64,000 nucleotides of DNA from Microseira wollei NIES-4236 (lineage in GTDB: Bacteria; Cyanobacteriota; Cyanobacteriia; Cyanobacteriales; Aerosakkonemataceae). Shown one piece after another: positions 26,523 through 36,986 of this stretch; position 1 is the stretch's first letter, and every line of letters starts with the position of its first letter. A program made the translations under genes and the position numbers. The notes below the pieces were generated by a model. It had not been told where the DNA came from. It made no database searches and saw only the letters and a program-made list of their open reading frames with translations. Location: positions 62,001 to 126,000 of the forward strand of contig NZ_BLAY01000001.1 in assembly GCF_020521235.1 (NCBI RefSeq). The letters run 5' to 3'.

Positions 26523-26726
26523 GTGCATAATACATCCAAGGCTTCCTCATCTTACCCTGTTATTATGCCCCCCATTATCTTGCTGCCCCTATTGGTATTG
26601 AGCGTTTTATGCTTGACTAACGCGATCGTGCTTTACCCTTTAGAATTGCTCCGGACGTTTAGCATCCCAGGGTGGCTGAGTTTAGTTGCGATCGCCCTAG
26701 TGCTTTCTTGGTGCTTCGGCGAGTAG
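26523..26726 (+). CDS. Small two-helix membrane protein
   Basis: The frame encodes two hydrophobic helices (ILLPLLVLSVLCLTNAIVL and IPGWLSLVAIALVLSWCF) separated by YPLELLRTFS. GTG 26523 gives 67 residues; ATG 26565 gives 53 and starts right at the first helix, so it may be the true start. It precedes the PBP2 gene on the same strand. I do not recognise the family. Coding is plausible from hydropathy alone. Confidence 0.5.
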   Translation: MHNTSKASSSYPVIMPPIILLPLLVLSVLCLTNAIVLYPLELLRTFSIPGWLSLVAIALVLSWCFGE

Positions 26727-26808
26727 ACCAGGTCGATCAACTTACAATTGATTGGGAATTAACTTTTAATACAAAAGACATCTCCCTAGCAGAGCAAATC
26801 CGATCAAA

Positions 26809-28623
26809 ATGGCTGGCAGAATTCCAATTCCTTTTCGTTCTAAGCGTCGTGTCGCAAACCTCTCGCGCGAGGCAAACCCAGTTAGACCTCAAACTGCGGC
26901 GCGCCCTACTAGCGCCAAATACCGAGCCGTCGTGTTGATGCTGATGGTCACTTCGTTTATGAGCGTTTGCACGGCTCGTTTGGTGCAACTGCAACTGCTG
27001 CAAGGACAGTACTACCGGAAGCAAGCCGAACAAAACCGCGTGCGCTTGATCCCGATGGCATCGGCGAGGGGCAATATTGTAGACCGTAAAGGCAAAGTGA
27101 TGGCAGCCAGTCGGGTAGCTCGCTCGGTGTTTGTGTGGCCCTTGCAACAAACCCCCGCCCAATGGCAAGTCACGGCGAATAAACTGAGCGCCATCCTGGA
27201 TATTCCCAGCGAGGAAATCCTGGAAAAATTAGACCAGGCAGGCTATGTATCGGCTTTGCCAGTAAGGGTGGCGCAAAATCTCTCCCCGGAAGCCTTCGTC
27301 GCCCTGGAAGAACTGGCGACTCAATTTCAGGGTTTGGAAATCCGCGCCGAGTCGAGCCGTTACTATCCCAACGGGGAAATAGCTTCCCACGTTTTGGGAT
27401 ACATCGGCGAAGCGACGAGCGCAGATATGAAAGCAAACCCCGACTTTCCTGTAGGGATGATTGTCGGCAAAATGGGAGTCGAACGCCTCGCCGATAAACA
27501 GATCAGAGGCATCTGGGGCAGCCGCTTGATCGAAGTGGATGCCAGAGGCAAAGAATTGCGCGAAATGGGCATCCGTCAGCCCCAGGCGGGCGCTCAAGTC
27601 ACCCTCACCTTGGATCTCGACCTGCAAAAAACAGCTGAACAAGCTCTAGGCCGTCGGCGGGGTGCAGTTGCGGTTATCGACCCCAGAACGGGGGCAGTTT
27701 TGGCGCTGGCTAGCACCCCGACGTTTGACCCCAATTTCTTTACGCGCAAGGTGTCTAGGGCTGAGTGGCAGAGCCTTCAGGCACGCAACAAGCCGTTTCT
27801 CAATCGCGCTTTGCAAGGCTATCCACCCGGCAGTACGTTCAAAATTGTCACCTCGGCGGCGGGGATGGGTTCTGGAAAATATTCCCCAGGCTCAAGGATT
27901 GCTACCTCGGCTGGTATCAGTCTGGGTGGATTCTTTTTCGGGGAACACTCAGGCAGCGGTTATGGCGTAATTGGCTTTCGTCAGGCGCTAGCGGTTAGCA
28001 GCAATACCTTCTTTTACCGCATGGGGCTAAAAGTAGGGCCAGAAGAAATTTCTAAGTGGGGTCATAAGCTGGGAATTGGCAACGTAACCGATCTGAAGTT
28101 GCCGGGAGGCACTCACGGCAGTCTCCCGACGCCGGAGGAAAAACAGAAGCTTTATAAAGAACCCTGGTATCCAGGGGATACCATTAGCATGTCCATCGGT
28201 CAAGGCTTAGTGCTGGTGACTCCCTTAGAGATGGCGGTGGTGGTAAGTGCGATCGCTAACGGCGGGATGCGCGTTAAACCCCATTTGCTTGCCGATCAAA
28301 CTAAAACCGCCGAATATAAACCAGAACCCACAGGTCTATCCCCAGACGCAGTTGATGCGATTCGTTCTGGACTCAGAGCTGCGGTAACACAAGGAACTGC
28401 TAAAAAGCTCAACGATGGTTCTCTTCCTCCAACAGCAGGTAAGACGGGGACGGCGGAAGTACCCCACGGTCGCCGAAGCAATGCCGTGTTTGTGGGTTAT
28501 GCCCCGGTAAACAAACCGACCATAGCGATCGCGGTCGTCGTCGAAAATGGTGGCTACGGCGGCGTGACTGCGGTTCCCATCGCCCGCGAGGTCTTCAGAA
28601 CTTATTTCAATCAACGCAAATAG
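26809..28623 (+). CDS. mrdA: Penicillin-binding protein 2 (class B transpeptidase)
   Basis: After a basic cytoplasmic start, one membrane helix (AVVLMLMVTSFMSVCTARLV, about residues 40-60) leads to the PBP dimerisation domain (MASARGNIVDRKGKVMAASR and GYIGEAT, MGVERL-D). The transpeptidase domain follows, with the active-site SxxK in PPGSTFKIV, SxN in AVSSNTFFY and KTG in AGKTGTAEV. Class B PBP2 crosslinks peptidoglycan during lateral wall growth with RodA-type polymerases. The length, 604 residues, is usual. MreBCD, often adjacent in cyanobacteria, is not in the window. Confidence 0.9.
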   Translation: MAGRIPIPFRSKRRVANLSREANPVRPQTAARPTSAKYRAVVLMLMVTSFMSVCTARLVQLQLLQGQYYRKQAEQNRVRLIPMASARGNIVDRKGKVMAASRVARSVFVWPLQQTPAQWQVTANKLSAILDIPSEEILEKLDQAGYVSALPVRVAQNLSPEAFVALEELATQFQGLEIRAESSRYYPNGEIASHVLGYIGEATSADMKANPDFPVGMIVGKMGVERLADKQIRGIWGSRLIEVDARGKELREMGIRQPQAGAQVTLTLDLDLQKTAEQALGRRRGAVAVIDPRTGAVLALASTPTFDPNFFTRKVSRAEWQSLQARNKPFLNRALQGYPPGSTFKIVTSAAGMGSGKYSPGSRIATSAGISLGGFFFGEHSGSGYGVIGFRQALAVSSNTFFYRMGLKVGPEEISKWGHKLGIGNVTDLKLPGGTHGSLPTPEEKQKLYKEPWYPGDTISMSIGQGLVLVTPLEMAVVVSAIANGGMRVKPHLLADQTKTAEYKPEPTGLSPDAVDAIRSGLRAAVTQGTAKKLNDGSLPPTAGKTGTAEVPHGRRSNAVFVGYAPVNKPTIAIAVVVENGGYGGVTAVPIAREVFRTYFNQRK

Positions 28624-28685
28624 GTAATGGGTAATGGCTAATGGCTAATGGCTAATTGTTTTTTGCCATTAGCCATTAGCTATTA
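28624..28685. repeat. Opposed heptamer runs between convergent genes
   Basis: Three GGCTAAT-type copies are followed by TTGTTTTTT and three GCCATTA-type copies in the opposite sense, so the tract can fold into a long hairpin. It separates the convergent mrdA and 28687 genes and may terminate both. Confidence 0.55.
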
Positions 28686-28686
28686 G

Positions 28687-30927
28687 CTAAACCAGCAACG
28701 AACTACCCCCGTAAAGATTAGCCAAATCGGAACTTCTTTGTAGCGCCCAAGCCCGACGCACCGCAGCATCAGCATTGACTAACCCATGACCAAAGGTATT
28801 ATCCCGCCCTGGGACACCCAAGTCCATTGCCGTATTGGTCAAAATTTGACGCACCTGCCCTGCATTTAAGTTGGGATTGACACTCCAAACTAGCGAGGCA
28901 ATGCCAGCTAAATTGGGATTGGAAGCAGAAGTTCCGGGAAAATAATTCACACTGCCATATTTATCCATCGCGGGCGAATCTGTTGCCGCCATTAAGGTCA
29001 AATTAGACCCGCGATTAGAATATGGTGCAATATTTGCCACCTTGGCGTTTAATAAACCATTCACCCACTCGTATTGCCACTGACGTACCCCATTAACATC
29101 CCCTATGGTTTGCAATGCGCCAACTGACATGACGTTGCTGTGCGTTGTTTCCAGCCTTGCCAGACCATTAACGCTGGTTAGATAGTTTGGATCGGCGAAA
29201 TTACCGCCTGGACCGCCATTCCCCGCAGCAACTGCAAACAGGGCAATATCCGAGTTATTTTCGATTAGCTGTTCGAGTTGCTCCCGCGTAGCCCCCCAAT
29301 AATTTAGCCAACCATCCTCTTGAATTCCTCCTTGGAATACAACTCGCATATTATTGGCGCGTGCGTAATTAATTGTGTCACCAATCCCTTGCAGTAAAGA
29401 GACACCTCGATACACGTCGTTCACGTATACTTGGCTGTTCCAATTGATGCCAGCAATCCCAGAATTGTTGTTAGCTGTTGACGACATAATACTAATCGAC
29501 GAATGCCCGTGTCCGTAAGTATTCTTGCCGTTATTCGGGTTATTGTCATCGTCTTCGTTATCATCGTCGGTTGGATCGGTTATCAAACGCCCCTGTGCTA
29601 TATCAACGATGCTGCCGCTTGCTCCCGCTGCTGTCAATATTCCCGTATCTAAAGAAGCCAATAATACGTTATTCGCTCCTTGAGTAAAGCGCCAAGCGCT
29701 ATCTACATCGGATACGTGCAGATTCCACTGATAATCAAAATACCCATCCTTGGGCCGAACTTGCAGTTCTAAATTTGTCCCGTCTGCAAACTTGAGGTTT
29801 TCAATTCCTTGAAAATAGATTTCTCCTCCATTAGCCAGGGTTAAATAATCAAAGGCTGTCCCTTTAAAAATTGCTTGATTCGCTGTCGAGTTGGACAATG
29901 GATTGAACCCACTGAGCTTCATGCCATTGATGCTCGTCACATCATTGCGAGAAATTCCGGCAAGATTGAGCGTATCTGTGCCGCCGCGTCCCAGAAATAC
30001 TGCTCCTTCTCCCGGTACGTTCGAGTAATTCAGGGTGTCGGCAGTAAATGTGCCAATGCTTTTATTCCAAGGTAAAATTTCTAAGCTTTGGAAGGGGGAG
30101 AAAATCTTTTGACCGCTGGTTGTAGTTCCAATTGCACGAACTAGATATTCGCCCTCAGATAGATTTGAAAAGTTCGCTAGATTAATCAGATTATTAGATA
30201 ATTTATTCTCAGTCCAATTTCCTAAACTATCTACAATACGATCAAATTGCACAAGTTCCAGCTCAACCTTTGACACAGATGCTCCGTTGGCTAAGTCATA
30301 GCTAACCCGGAGCGCTCCGCCTTTAAACACAGTATCGAGAGTGTTATCGCCGGAAGCATCAATTACGCTAAAATTAGTAAAATTTGGAACAGTATTAATA
30401 GGTACGATCGCAGGTGGATTGGGGCTGACACTCGGAGGGATTGGATTAGCTGCCAAACCTGTCCAATTTGTCAAGTCTTGTTGGCTAGATGTGTTGCCTG
30501 GATTGGGAATGGAAATGTTGGTAAAATTGGTTAAAATGTCGTTGTTGATGCTGTCGCTAGAAGTCTTTGGCGGGTTACTCGATGGGATGGCAGACACCGT
30601 AAGATTGTCAGCGTTGCTGGCAGCACCAAATGGATAAATCTTGATGTAGTAAGTGCCTGGATCTAAGATTGTATCGACGGTTTCGTTGCTTGTGCTGACA
30701 TTGGTCGAACTGTGCAACACCTGACGGCTATCAGATAGCAGCTGCATGTCAGCATTCGCGCTCATGCCGCTGAGGGACATGTGGCAGCCGCTGCGACTGC
30801 TAAGAGTGAACTGATAAAGATCGTAGGGGTCAACGGCGTCGATAGCATCGGTAAACCTCTGGGGACTGGAAGTGATATTTAGAACCCTATACGTACCGGA
30901 TGATTGCCCTGCATTGTCGAATAGCAT
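28687..30927 (-). CDS. Subtilisin-family (S8) serine protease with N-terminal PPC-like domain
   Basis: The N-terminal ~125 residues resemble a bacterial pre-peptidase/PPC beta-sandwich (DPYDLYQFTLSSRSGCHMSL, LDPGTYYIKIYPF). After a Pro/Asn-rich linker and a beta region comes an S8 domain, with the catalytic Asp in LASLDTGIL, His in YGHGHSSISIMSS, oxyanion Asn in VAAGNGGPGG and Ser in FPGTSASNPNLAGIASLVWS. The usual GHGTHVAG is replaced by GHGHSSIS, an unusual His box. ATG 30927 is chosen over 30957 because AAGGGGG lies 6-8 bases before it. No classical signal peptide is evident. It is divergent from the 31832 subtilase. Confidence 0.85.
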   Translation of the reverse strand: MLFDNAGQSSGTYRVLNITSSPQRFTDAIDAVDPYDLYQFTLSSRSGCHMSLSGMSANADMQLLSDSRQVLHSSTNVSTSNETVDTILDPGTYYIKIYPFGAASNADNLTVSAIPSSNPPKTSSDSINNDILTNFTNISIPNPGNTSSQQDLTNWTGLAANPIPPSVSPNPPAIVPINTVPNFTNFSVIDASGDNTLDTVFKGGALRVSYDLANGASVSKVELELVQFDRIVDSLGNWTENKLSNNLINLANFSNLSEGEYLVRAIGTTTSGQKIFSPFQSLEILPWNKSIGTFTADTLNYSNVPGEGAVFLGRGGTDTLNLAGISRNDVTSINGMKLSGFNPLSNSTANQAIFKGTAFDYLTLANGGEIYFQGIENLKFADGTNLELQVRPKDGYFDYQWNLHVSDVDSAWRFTQGANNVLLASLDTGILTAAGASGSIVDIAQGRLITDPTDDDNEDDDNNPNNGKNTYGHGHSSISIMSSTANNNSGIAGINWNSQVYVNDVYRGVSLLQGIGDTINYARANNMRVVFQGGIQEDGWLNYWGATREQLEQLIENNSDIALFAVAAGNGGPGGNFADPNYLTSVNGLARLETTHSNVMSVGALQTIGDVNGVRQWQYEWVNGLLNAKVANIAPYSNRGSNLTLMAATDSPAMDKYGSVNYFPGTSASNPNLAGIASLVWSVNPNLNAGQVRQILTNTAMDLGVPGRDNTFGHGLVNADAAVRRAWALQRSSDLANLYGGSSLLV

Positions 30928-30957
30928 AAATAACCCCCTTAGGGATCGTACTTCCAC

Positions 30958-31831
30958 TATACAGGCGAGTTTCGGGTATTATGGGCTACAGAAAGAGTTT
31001 TACCTAAAAATTACAAAATCTTTATAAAAGCTTTAAAATACCTATTTAGATAGATGCCCCAGATGGGTTCCCTAGCCAAATCCCTGACTTTTCGCCACAA
31101 ATCCGCGCGATCGCGTTCTCAGGGAAAGAGCGTATTACTTAGTATTGCCTGACACATGTTCTTTGGATTTGCATTTGCTCAAGTGCATGTCGCGCCATAG
31201 TCAAGCATAAGTCAGGCAATCTCAACTATTTCTCAAGCTGACTCTCAAGCAGCCGTTGTTTTTAATCAATATTATCGCAGCGATCGCGCAGCGGAAGGGA
31301 GGCATATCGCCTTATTCATCCTAGAGGAGAAATCATCCCATGCCATTCCTAATGCCTGGGCCACTCAACTACCCGATCTGATATTTTTCTAAAGTCAAAG
31401 TGACCCAGAAGTTAGCCACTCATATCCGGCTGAGTCAACAGCGTTGCTTAATTTCGGTATATTTTAGCACGACAAGTTACAAAACTTTGTAAAGTGTTGC
31501 CGGAATTCCTTGACGCTTTTGTGAAGCTTTAGCTAAGCTGACTTAGTAGTAAATAAAATACAAACAAGCTACAAAAGCGTTGTTTAAGTATTTTTACGGC
31601 GAAGAGAAGTAATTCTTTTTGCTCGTTATCGCGGCGTTGCAATACCGACGGAACCGATGCCAAGCCCAGTTAAAAAAAGGGGGTTGGGGGATTTTCATGG
31701 GGCAAAAACGTGAAAGTCAGTAAACCCTGCATCAGTTCTGAGCAAGTTTTAGCAGGAAGCATGAGACAAGGGCAAGCTTGGTGCAACTACCGCTAGTTCA
31801 AACCAACACTAATGCTCACTAGAAGCAAAGT
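30958..31831. other. 874-bp intergenic region between divergent protease genes
   Basis: I see no gene. It contains a short dispersed repeat around 31279-31312 (GCGATCGCGCAGCGGAAGGG) and long AT-rich tracts that probably hold the promoters of both proteases. No convincing promoter could be singled out by eye. Confidence 0.5.
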
Positions 31832-34800
31832 ATGCAAAACAATCAACCGATCGACGACATAATGGCGTTTGGTCAGCAACAACAGCAGCTGGAAAATCAA
31901 ACTGTCGAGCGACGTGACGAGAACTTGCGAGATCGCCCCAACCGGGTTCCTGATGCGGAATACGTCCCCAACCAGGTGATTGTCAAGTTCAACTCAGGAG
32001 TTCAGACAGCAGACATCGAGTCTTTGCAACAAAGTCTAGGTGCTACAGTTCTCGGCACAACGACAAATCTGGGTATTCAACTGTGGGAACTCAGAAGTCT
32101 GACTGCGGATCAAGCGATTGCCACCTTTGGTAACGATTCCAGGATCGAATATATCGAACGCAACTATATCCGCAGTTTGGATGCAACCCCCAACGACCCC
32201 AGTTTTAACCAACTTTGGGGGCTAAACAATACCGGACAGACAGGTGGAAAGCTGGATGCCGACATCGACGCCCCAGAAGCCTGGAATATTCAAACCGGCA
32301 ATAATGTTGTGGTTGGGGTGATTGATACAGGGGTAGATTACAATCACCCGGATCTAGCTGCCAACATTTGGACAAATCCGGGAGAAATTGCCGGAGATGG
32401 AATCGATAATGACGGCAACGGGTACGTGGATGATATTCACGGCTATGACTTTTCCGATGGAGACTCGAACCCGTTGGATTATCAGGGACACGGTACCCAT
32501 GTCGCAGGCACAATAGGCGCAGTTGGTAATAACAGCACCGGCGTTGCTGGCGTCAACTGGTCAGCCAAAATCATGCCGATCAAGATTTTCCCTAACGCCA
32601 CAGACTTCAACATTGTCAAGGCGATAGAGTATAGCGCCAACATGGGGGTGAAAGTCACCAACAATAGCTGGGGAGGTGGTCCCGGTTCTGCGGCACTCAA
32701 AGATGCGATTCAATATGCTGGGAGCAAAGGACAGTTATTTATTGCCGCCGCCGGGAATGATGCAACAAATACCGATATATTTCCCCACTATCCTTCCGGC
32801 TTCAACCTGGATAACATTATCTCGGTTGCTGCCACAGACCACAACGATGCCCTAGCCTATTTTTCCAACTACGGTGCCACATCCGTAGACTTGGGTGCAC
32901 CTGGAGATAATATCTACAGCACCCTACCGAATAACAGCTACGGCACCTACAGCGGCACCTCGATGGCAACCCCCCACGTAGCTGGGGTAGCCAGTTTGAT
33001 TTGGTCGCAATACCCGAACCTGACAGCACCGCAGGTTAAGGATCGGATTCTGAACTTCGCCGATCCCATTGCTGCCTTAAACGGAAAAACCGTTACTGGA
33101 GGACGACTCAACGCTTTTAACTCACTCCTGCTGCAACCGGGTAAAGGTGCGATTAGCGGCATCAAGTGGAATGACAAAGACGTTGATGGTATCAAAGACA
33201 ACAACGAGTCTGGTTTAGCAGGCTGGAAGATTTATCTAGACCAGAACAACAACGGTAAGCTAGACCCAGGAGAAACCTCTACCACCACCGACGCCTCTGG
33301 TGCTTATAGCCTGATTAATCTGCAACCAGGTACTTACACCGTCGCTGAAGTACCGCAACCGGATTGGGAACAAACCTTCCCAACAGGAGGTACGCACGCG
33401 GTAAACGTAGCAGCCAACCAGATTGTTGACAACATTAACTTCGGCAACCGCGATACTAATTTTGGTGTCATCAAAGGCACTCAGTGGAACGACTTAGACG
33501 GCGACGGCATCAAAGATATCGGCGAACCGGGACTCAGCAACCGGACAACTTATATAGACCAAAACAAAAACGGTGTGTTCGATCCGGGCGAACTGTCCGC
33601 TCAAACCGATGCTAATGGCAACTATACCTTTACCGACTTGGCAACAGGAACTTATCAAGTTGGCGCAGTGCCGCAGACTGGCTGGCAGCCGACCTTCCCG
33701 TCAGGCGGGGTGCAAACGGTCACTCTCAGCAAGGGCGAGATTGAAACCAAAATCGACTTTGGTAACAAAGCGCTACCCGGAGAAATCCAAGGCATCAAGT
33801 GGAAAGACACGGACGGCGACGGTGCTAAAGATGCCAGCGAAACCGGACTTGCGGGCTGGACTATCTTCCTGGACGCTGACTTTGACGGTATTCTCGACCC
33901 TGGGGAGACTTTCACCACCACTGGCGTCAACGGCGAATACAGCTTCAAAAACCTAGCACCGGACACCTACACGGTAGCTGAAGTGGTGAAACAGGGTTGG
34001 ACACAAACCTCTCCTGGCGCCCCTGGTAACAAGAGTTTTGAAACGGGTAACTTCACCAGTTGGCAAACCTTGGGCAACACCAGCATCCAAACAGCTGCCT
34101 ATGGTGCTACTCCGACCGATGGTACTTATGACGCTTTGATTACCAACGGCGTTGGTTCGGTCAGCGATACAGCATTGGAAAGCTTCGCGGGATTGGCTGC
34201 CGGTAGCTTAGACGCCTTGGGCAACGGCAACGCCACCGAAGGGTCGGTTATCACACAAACAATCTCCGTGCCTAAAGGGGCTAAATTAACCTTCGATTGG
34301 AACTTCCTCACCAACGAAGGAACGCCCAGTTTCTTCAACGATTTTGCCTTCGTTGCCATCGGGTCAAATCCCTCGAACACACTGGCTAACACCAAGAGTT
34401 CTTTCGTCACTTCTCCTACGATTTTTGAGGAAGAGACCGGATTCGGCACCTTCTCCCAAACCTTCACGACAGCTGGAACCTATACGGTAGCTGTCGGGAT
34501 GGTGGATGTAGGAGATACTGGTTTCGATTCCGGTCTGCTAGTAGATAACTTCTCTCTTACAGATGACGCAGGCAACCCCTTGCCAGGTTCCCACACAATA
34601 ACGATTAATCCAGGACAAACGGTCAAAGGCGTTGACTTTGGCAACAAGGCACTATCCGGAGAAATCAAAGGCATCAAGTGGAACGACCAAAATGGGGATG
34701 GGGTGCAAGACCCCGATGAACCGGGACTGGCAAACTGGACAATTTATTTAGACGCGAACCAGAATAGCAAGCTTGACCAAGGGGAAATCGCGGTCGTCAC

Positions 34801-35584
34801 CGATGCTAATGGTAATTATGCTTTCACCGACTTGGAACCGGGTACTTACACCGTCGCCGAAGTCATGCAAAACGGTTGGCAGCAGACAACTCCAGTAAAC
34901 CCCACCAATAAGAGTTTTGAAACGGGTGACTTCACCAGTTGGGAAACCAAAGGCAACACTACCATCCAAACCGATGCGTTTAAATCTGGCCCGACAGATG
35001 GCATTTATGACGCTTTTGTCACCAACGGCACTGGTTCCTTCAGCGATACGAACCTGGAAACCTACCTGGGTTTGACCCCAGGCAAGTTGGACAGCTTGGG
35101 CAATGGCAACGCTACGGAAGGTTCGGTTCTCAAGAAGACAATAACAGTGTCCGCTGGCACAAAGTTGAGCTGCGATTGGAACTTCTTTACCAAAGAGGGA
35201 ACGCCGAGTTCTTACAACGATTTTGCCTTCTTCTCCGTTGGGGGTGGCGCTTTGACGACGCTGGCAAACACCAAGAGTTCTTTCGTAACTTCTGCTACTT
35301 CTTTCCCGAAAGAAACTAAGTTTGGGACTTACAGCTACACCTTCACCAAGGGTGGAACTTACGATGTGGCTGTCGGGGTTGCGGATGTGGGAGATACTGG
35401 GATTGATTCCGGTTTGCTAGTTGATAACTTCCAGCTGACCGATAGCAATGGTTTGCCTGTCCCAGCTTCCCAGAAGGTCACTCTCAGTGCTGGTGATATT
35501 TTGACACTCCCCATGCCTAAAGGCAAGGGGATTCTTGGCTCAACGTCGCAACTTGCTCGACCAGGGTTGCCCCAAGCAGAGTAG
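31832..35584 (+). pseudogene. Giant subtilase with SdrD-type repeats, 5' part, interrupted by a TnpB element
   Basis: The product has an inhibitor/propeptide-like region (about 40-115: YVPNQVIVKFNSGVQTADIE), an S8 domain with D165 (GVIDTGVDYNHPD), H220 (GHGTHVAG), N309 (AAGND) and S377 (SGTSMATPH), and then at least four SdrD B-like/prealbumin-like repeats of the GIKWNDKDVDGIKDNNESGL...YTVAEV type. Two similar inserts (NKSFETGNFTSWQTLGN and NKSFETGDFTSWETKGN) lie between repeats. Native coding ends at about 35505, in LSAGDILT; the last ~26 codons come from the inserted element. The gene resumes at 36987. The secreted protease should still fold but lacks its RTX secretion end. Confidence 0.85.
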
Positions 35585-36713
35585 AGGTTCCGACTCCCCA
35601 AGCGTTACTTCCCGGATGCCCTCCGGTAGACTTTGCTTTTGACAAAATGTTGATGGCTGCATTCACATCACGTTGTAGAACACATCCACATTTGCAGACG
35701 TGTGTTCGGGTTGACAACGTCTTTTTCACGATACTTCCACACCTACTGCACTTTTGGCTTGTGTAGTGAGGTGGAACAGCCACAACTTGAGTGCTGAACT
35801 TCCTAGCATTGTATTCCAGCCAACGACGAAAAGCGCTCCAAGCCACATCGCTAATTGACTTGGATAAACGACGATTCTTTACCAGTCCTCTCACATTTAA
35901 GTCTTCATAGGCGACAAAAGCGTTAGCCTTGCATACGTTACGCGCCATTCTCTTGGCGTGTTCTTCCCGTTGCCTACTTACTCTTAAATGTTTCCGAGCA
36001 TATCGCCCTCTAGCTTTTCGTCTGTTGTTTTTCCCTTTTTCCTTTTTATAAATTCTACGTTGAGCGTGTTTGATGGCTTTTTCGGCTTGGCGGAGAAAAC
36101 GAGGATTTTCTTCGTGATGCCCATTAGAATCGGAGTAAAAATACTCTAATCCCACATCCAATCCAATCTCGCTGTTTCCGTTTCTAGGCTCAAGTTGAGC
36201 ATCAACTTTGACGCAAAACTGAACATAATAACCATCTGCCTTGCGTACAATCCGGACTCGCTTGATTAACTCGATTGGGTATGTGTGGATATCCCATTTA
36301 CCCAACAACTTAACTTCACCAATACCTTTCTTGTCTGAGAAAGTGATTCGGCGCTTTGTTTGGTGTAGCTTCCATCCTGACGTTTTGTACTCAACAGAAC
36401 GGCTATCTTTTTTAAATTGAGGATAACCTTTCTTGCCTGGTTTGTTCTTCTTGCAATTATCAAAAAACCTGTTGATTGCGCGTTCCACGTTTTCAACGGA
36501 TGCTTGACATGCGTGGCTGTTCAAGTTTTTGACAAAATCAAACTCTGCTCGCAATTGAGTGTTGTACTGATATAGCTGTTTCTTGCCCACTCCACGGTTA
36601 TCCATCCAATAACGTAATACTTTGTTCCGTACAAACTGACTTGTACGGATAGCTTCGTCTATCGCTGTGGATTGAGACTTTTTGAGAACTGCTTTGTACT
36701 CTAGTACCAACAC
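35517..36713 (-). CDS. tnpB: TnpB RNA-guided nuclease (IS200/IS605 OrfB)
   Basis: The 398-residue protein has a complete TnpB layout: an N-terminal helical/REC-like region, then the split RuvC with Asp in EIGLDVGLEYFYSD, Glu in FVAYEDLNVRGL and Asp in LQRDVNAAINIL. A zinc finger (QKCSRCGSIV, HVCKCGCV) lies between the last two. All key residues are present, so it is probably an active omega-RNA-guided nuclease that protects or re-homes its element. The coding end overlaps the element right end, where the guide RNA scaffold would be. Translation starts at ATG 36713 behind an AGGAGGTGA-like site. Confidence 0.9.
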   Translation of the reverse strand: MLVLEYKAVLKKSQSTAIDEAIRTSQFVRNKVLRYWMDNRGVGKKQLYQYNTQLRAEFDFVKNLNSHACQASVENVERAINRFFDNCKKNKPGKKGYPQFKKDSRSVEYKTSGWKLHQTKRRITFSDKKGIGEVKLLGKWDIHTYPIELIKRVRIVRKADGYYVQFCVKVDAQLEPRNGNSEIGLDVGLEYFYSDSNGHHEENPRFLRQAEKAIKHAQRRIYKKEKGKNNRRKARGRYARKHLRVSRQREEHAKRMARNVCKANAFVAYEDLNVRGLVKNRRLSKSISDVAWSAFRRWLEYNARKFSTQVVAVPPHYTSQKCSRCGSIVKKTLSTRTHVCKCGCVLQRDVNAAINILSKAKSTGGHPGSNAWGVGTSTLLGATLVEQVATLSQESPCL

Positions 36714-36782
36714 TCTTGAATCACCTCCTGTTTTTTGTTAGTGTATGGCTTATAGACCCATAATAACATATAAAACTTTGTT

Positions 36783-36953
36783 ATGCCAAAGAAATACGCA
36801 GCTAAAAAATTAACTGTTCGACTAAGTGAGCAGGAGTGGGAGATAGTCCAGAAGGTGTCGGAGTCTGAAGGTATTGACTACAACGATGTGATTCGTGATG
36901 CAGTGCGGAGACTAGGACGGGGAATAAATTCCCCATCGGGCTTATCCCCATAG
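36783..36953 (+). CDS. Small ribbon-helix-helix protein carried by the TnpB element
   Basis: A 56-codon frame runs from ATG 36783 to TAG 36951-36953. It encodes MPKKYAAKKLTVRLSEQEWE, IVQKVSESEGIDYNDVIRDA and VRRLGRGINSPSGLSP. The KKLTVRLSEQEWE strand and the two following helices (VSESEGID, YNDVIRDAVRRL) match the RHH (MetJ/Arc/CopG-like) DNA-binding fold. It is divergent from tnpB with a 69-bp shared upstream region, so autorepression of both genes is a reasonable guess. It lies fully inside the element boundaries. Confidence 0.7.
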   Translation: MPKKYAAKKLTVRLSEQEWEIVQKVSESEGIDYNDVIRDAVRRLGRGINSPSGLSP

Positions 36954-36986
36954 CTAGAAGCTAGGGGCTTGCGCCCTCCGATTTCC

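Larger units (their letters stand above)
35506..36986 (-). mobile_element. IS200/IS605-type element (TnpB only) inserted in the subtilase gene
   Basis: Joining base 35505 to 36987 restores one reading frame ([18 protein letters not shown]), matching the INFGN/VDFGN phrase that ends each SdrD-like repeat, so the element is 1481 bp with no target duplication. Its right end has the hairpin CTCCCC-ATGCCTAAAGGCA-GGGG. On the minus strand the left end is preceded by ATTGAC, as expected for an IS605-type target (and TnpB TAM) motif. It contains tnpB and a divergent small RHH gene. No TnpA is present. Confidence 0.85.
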
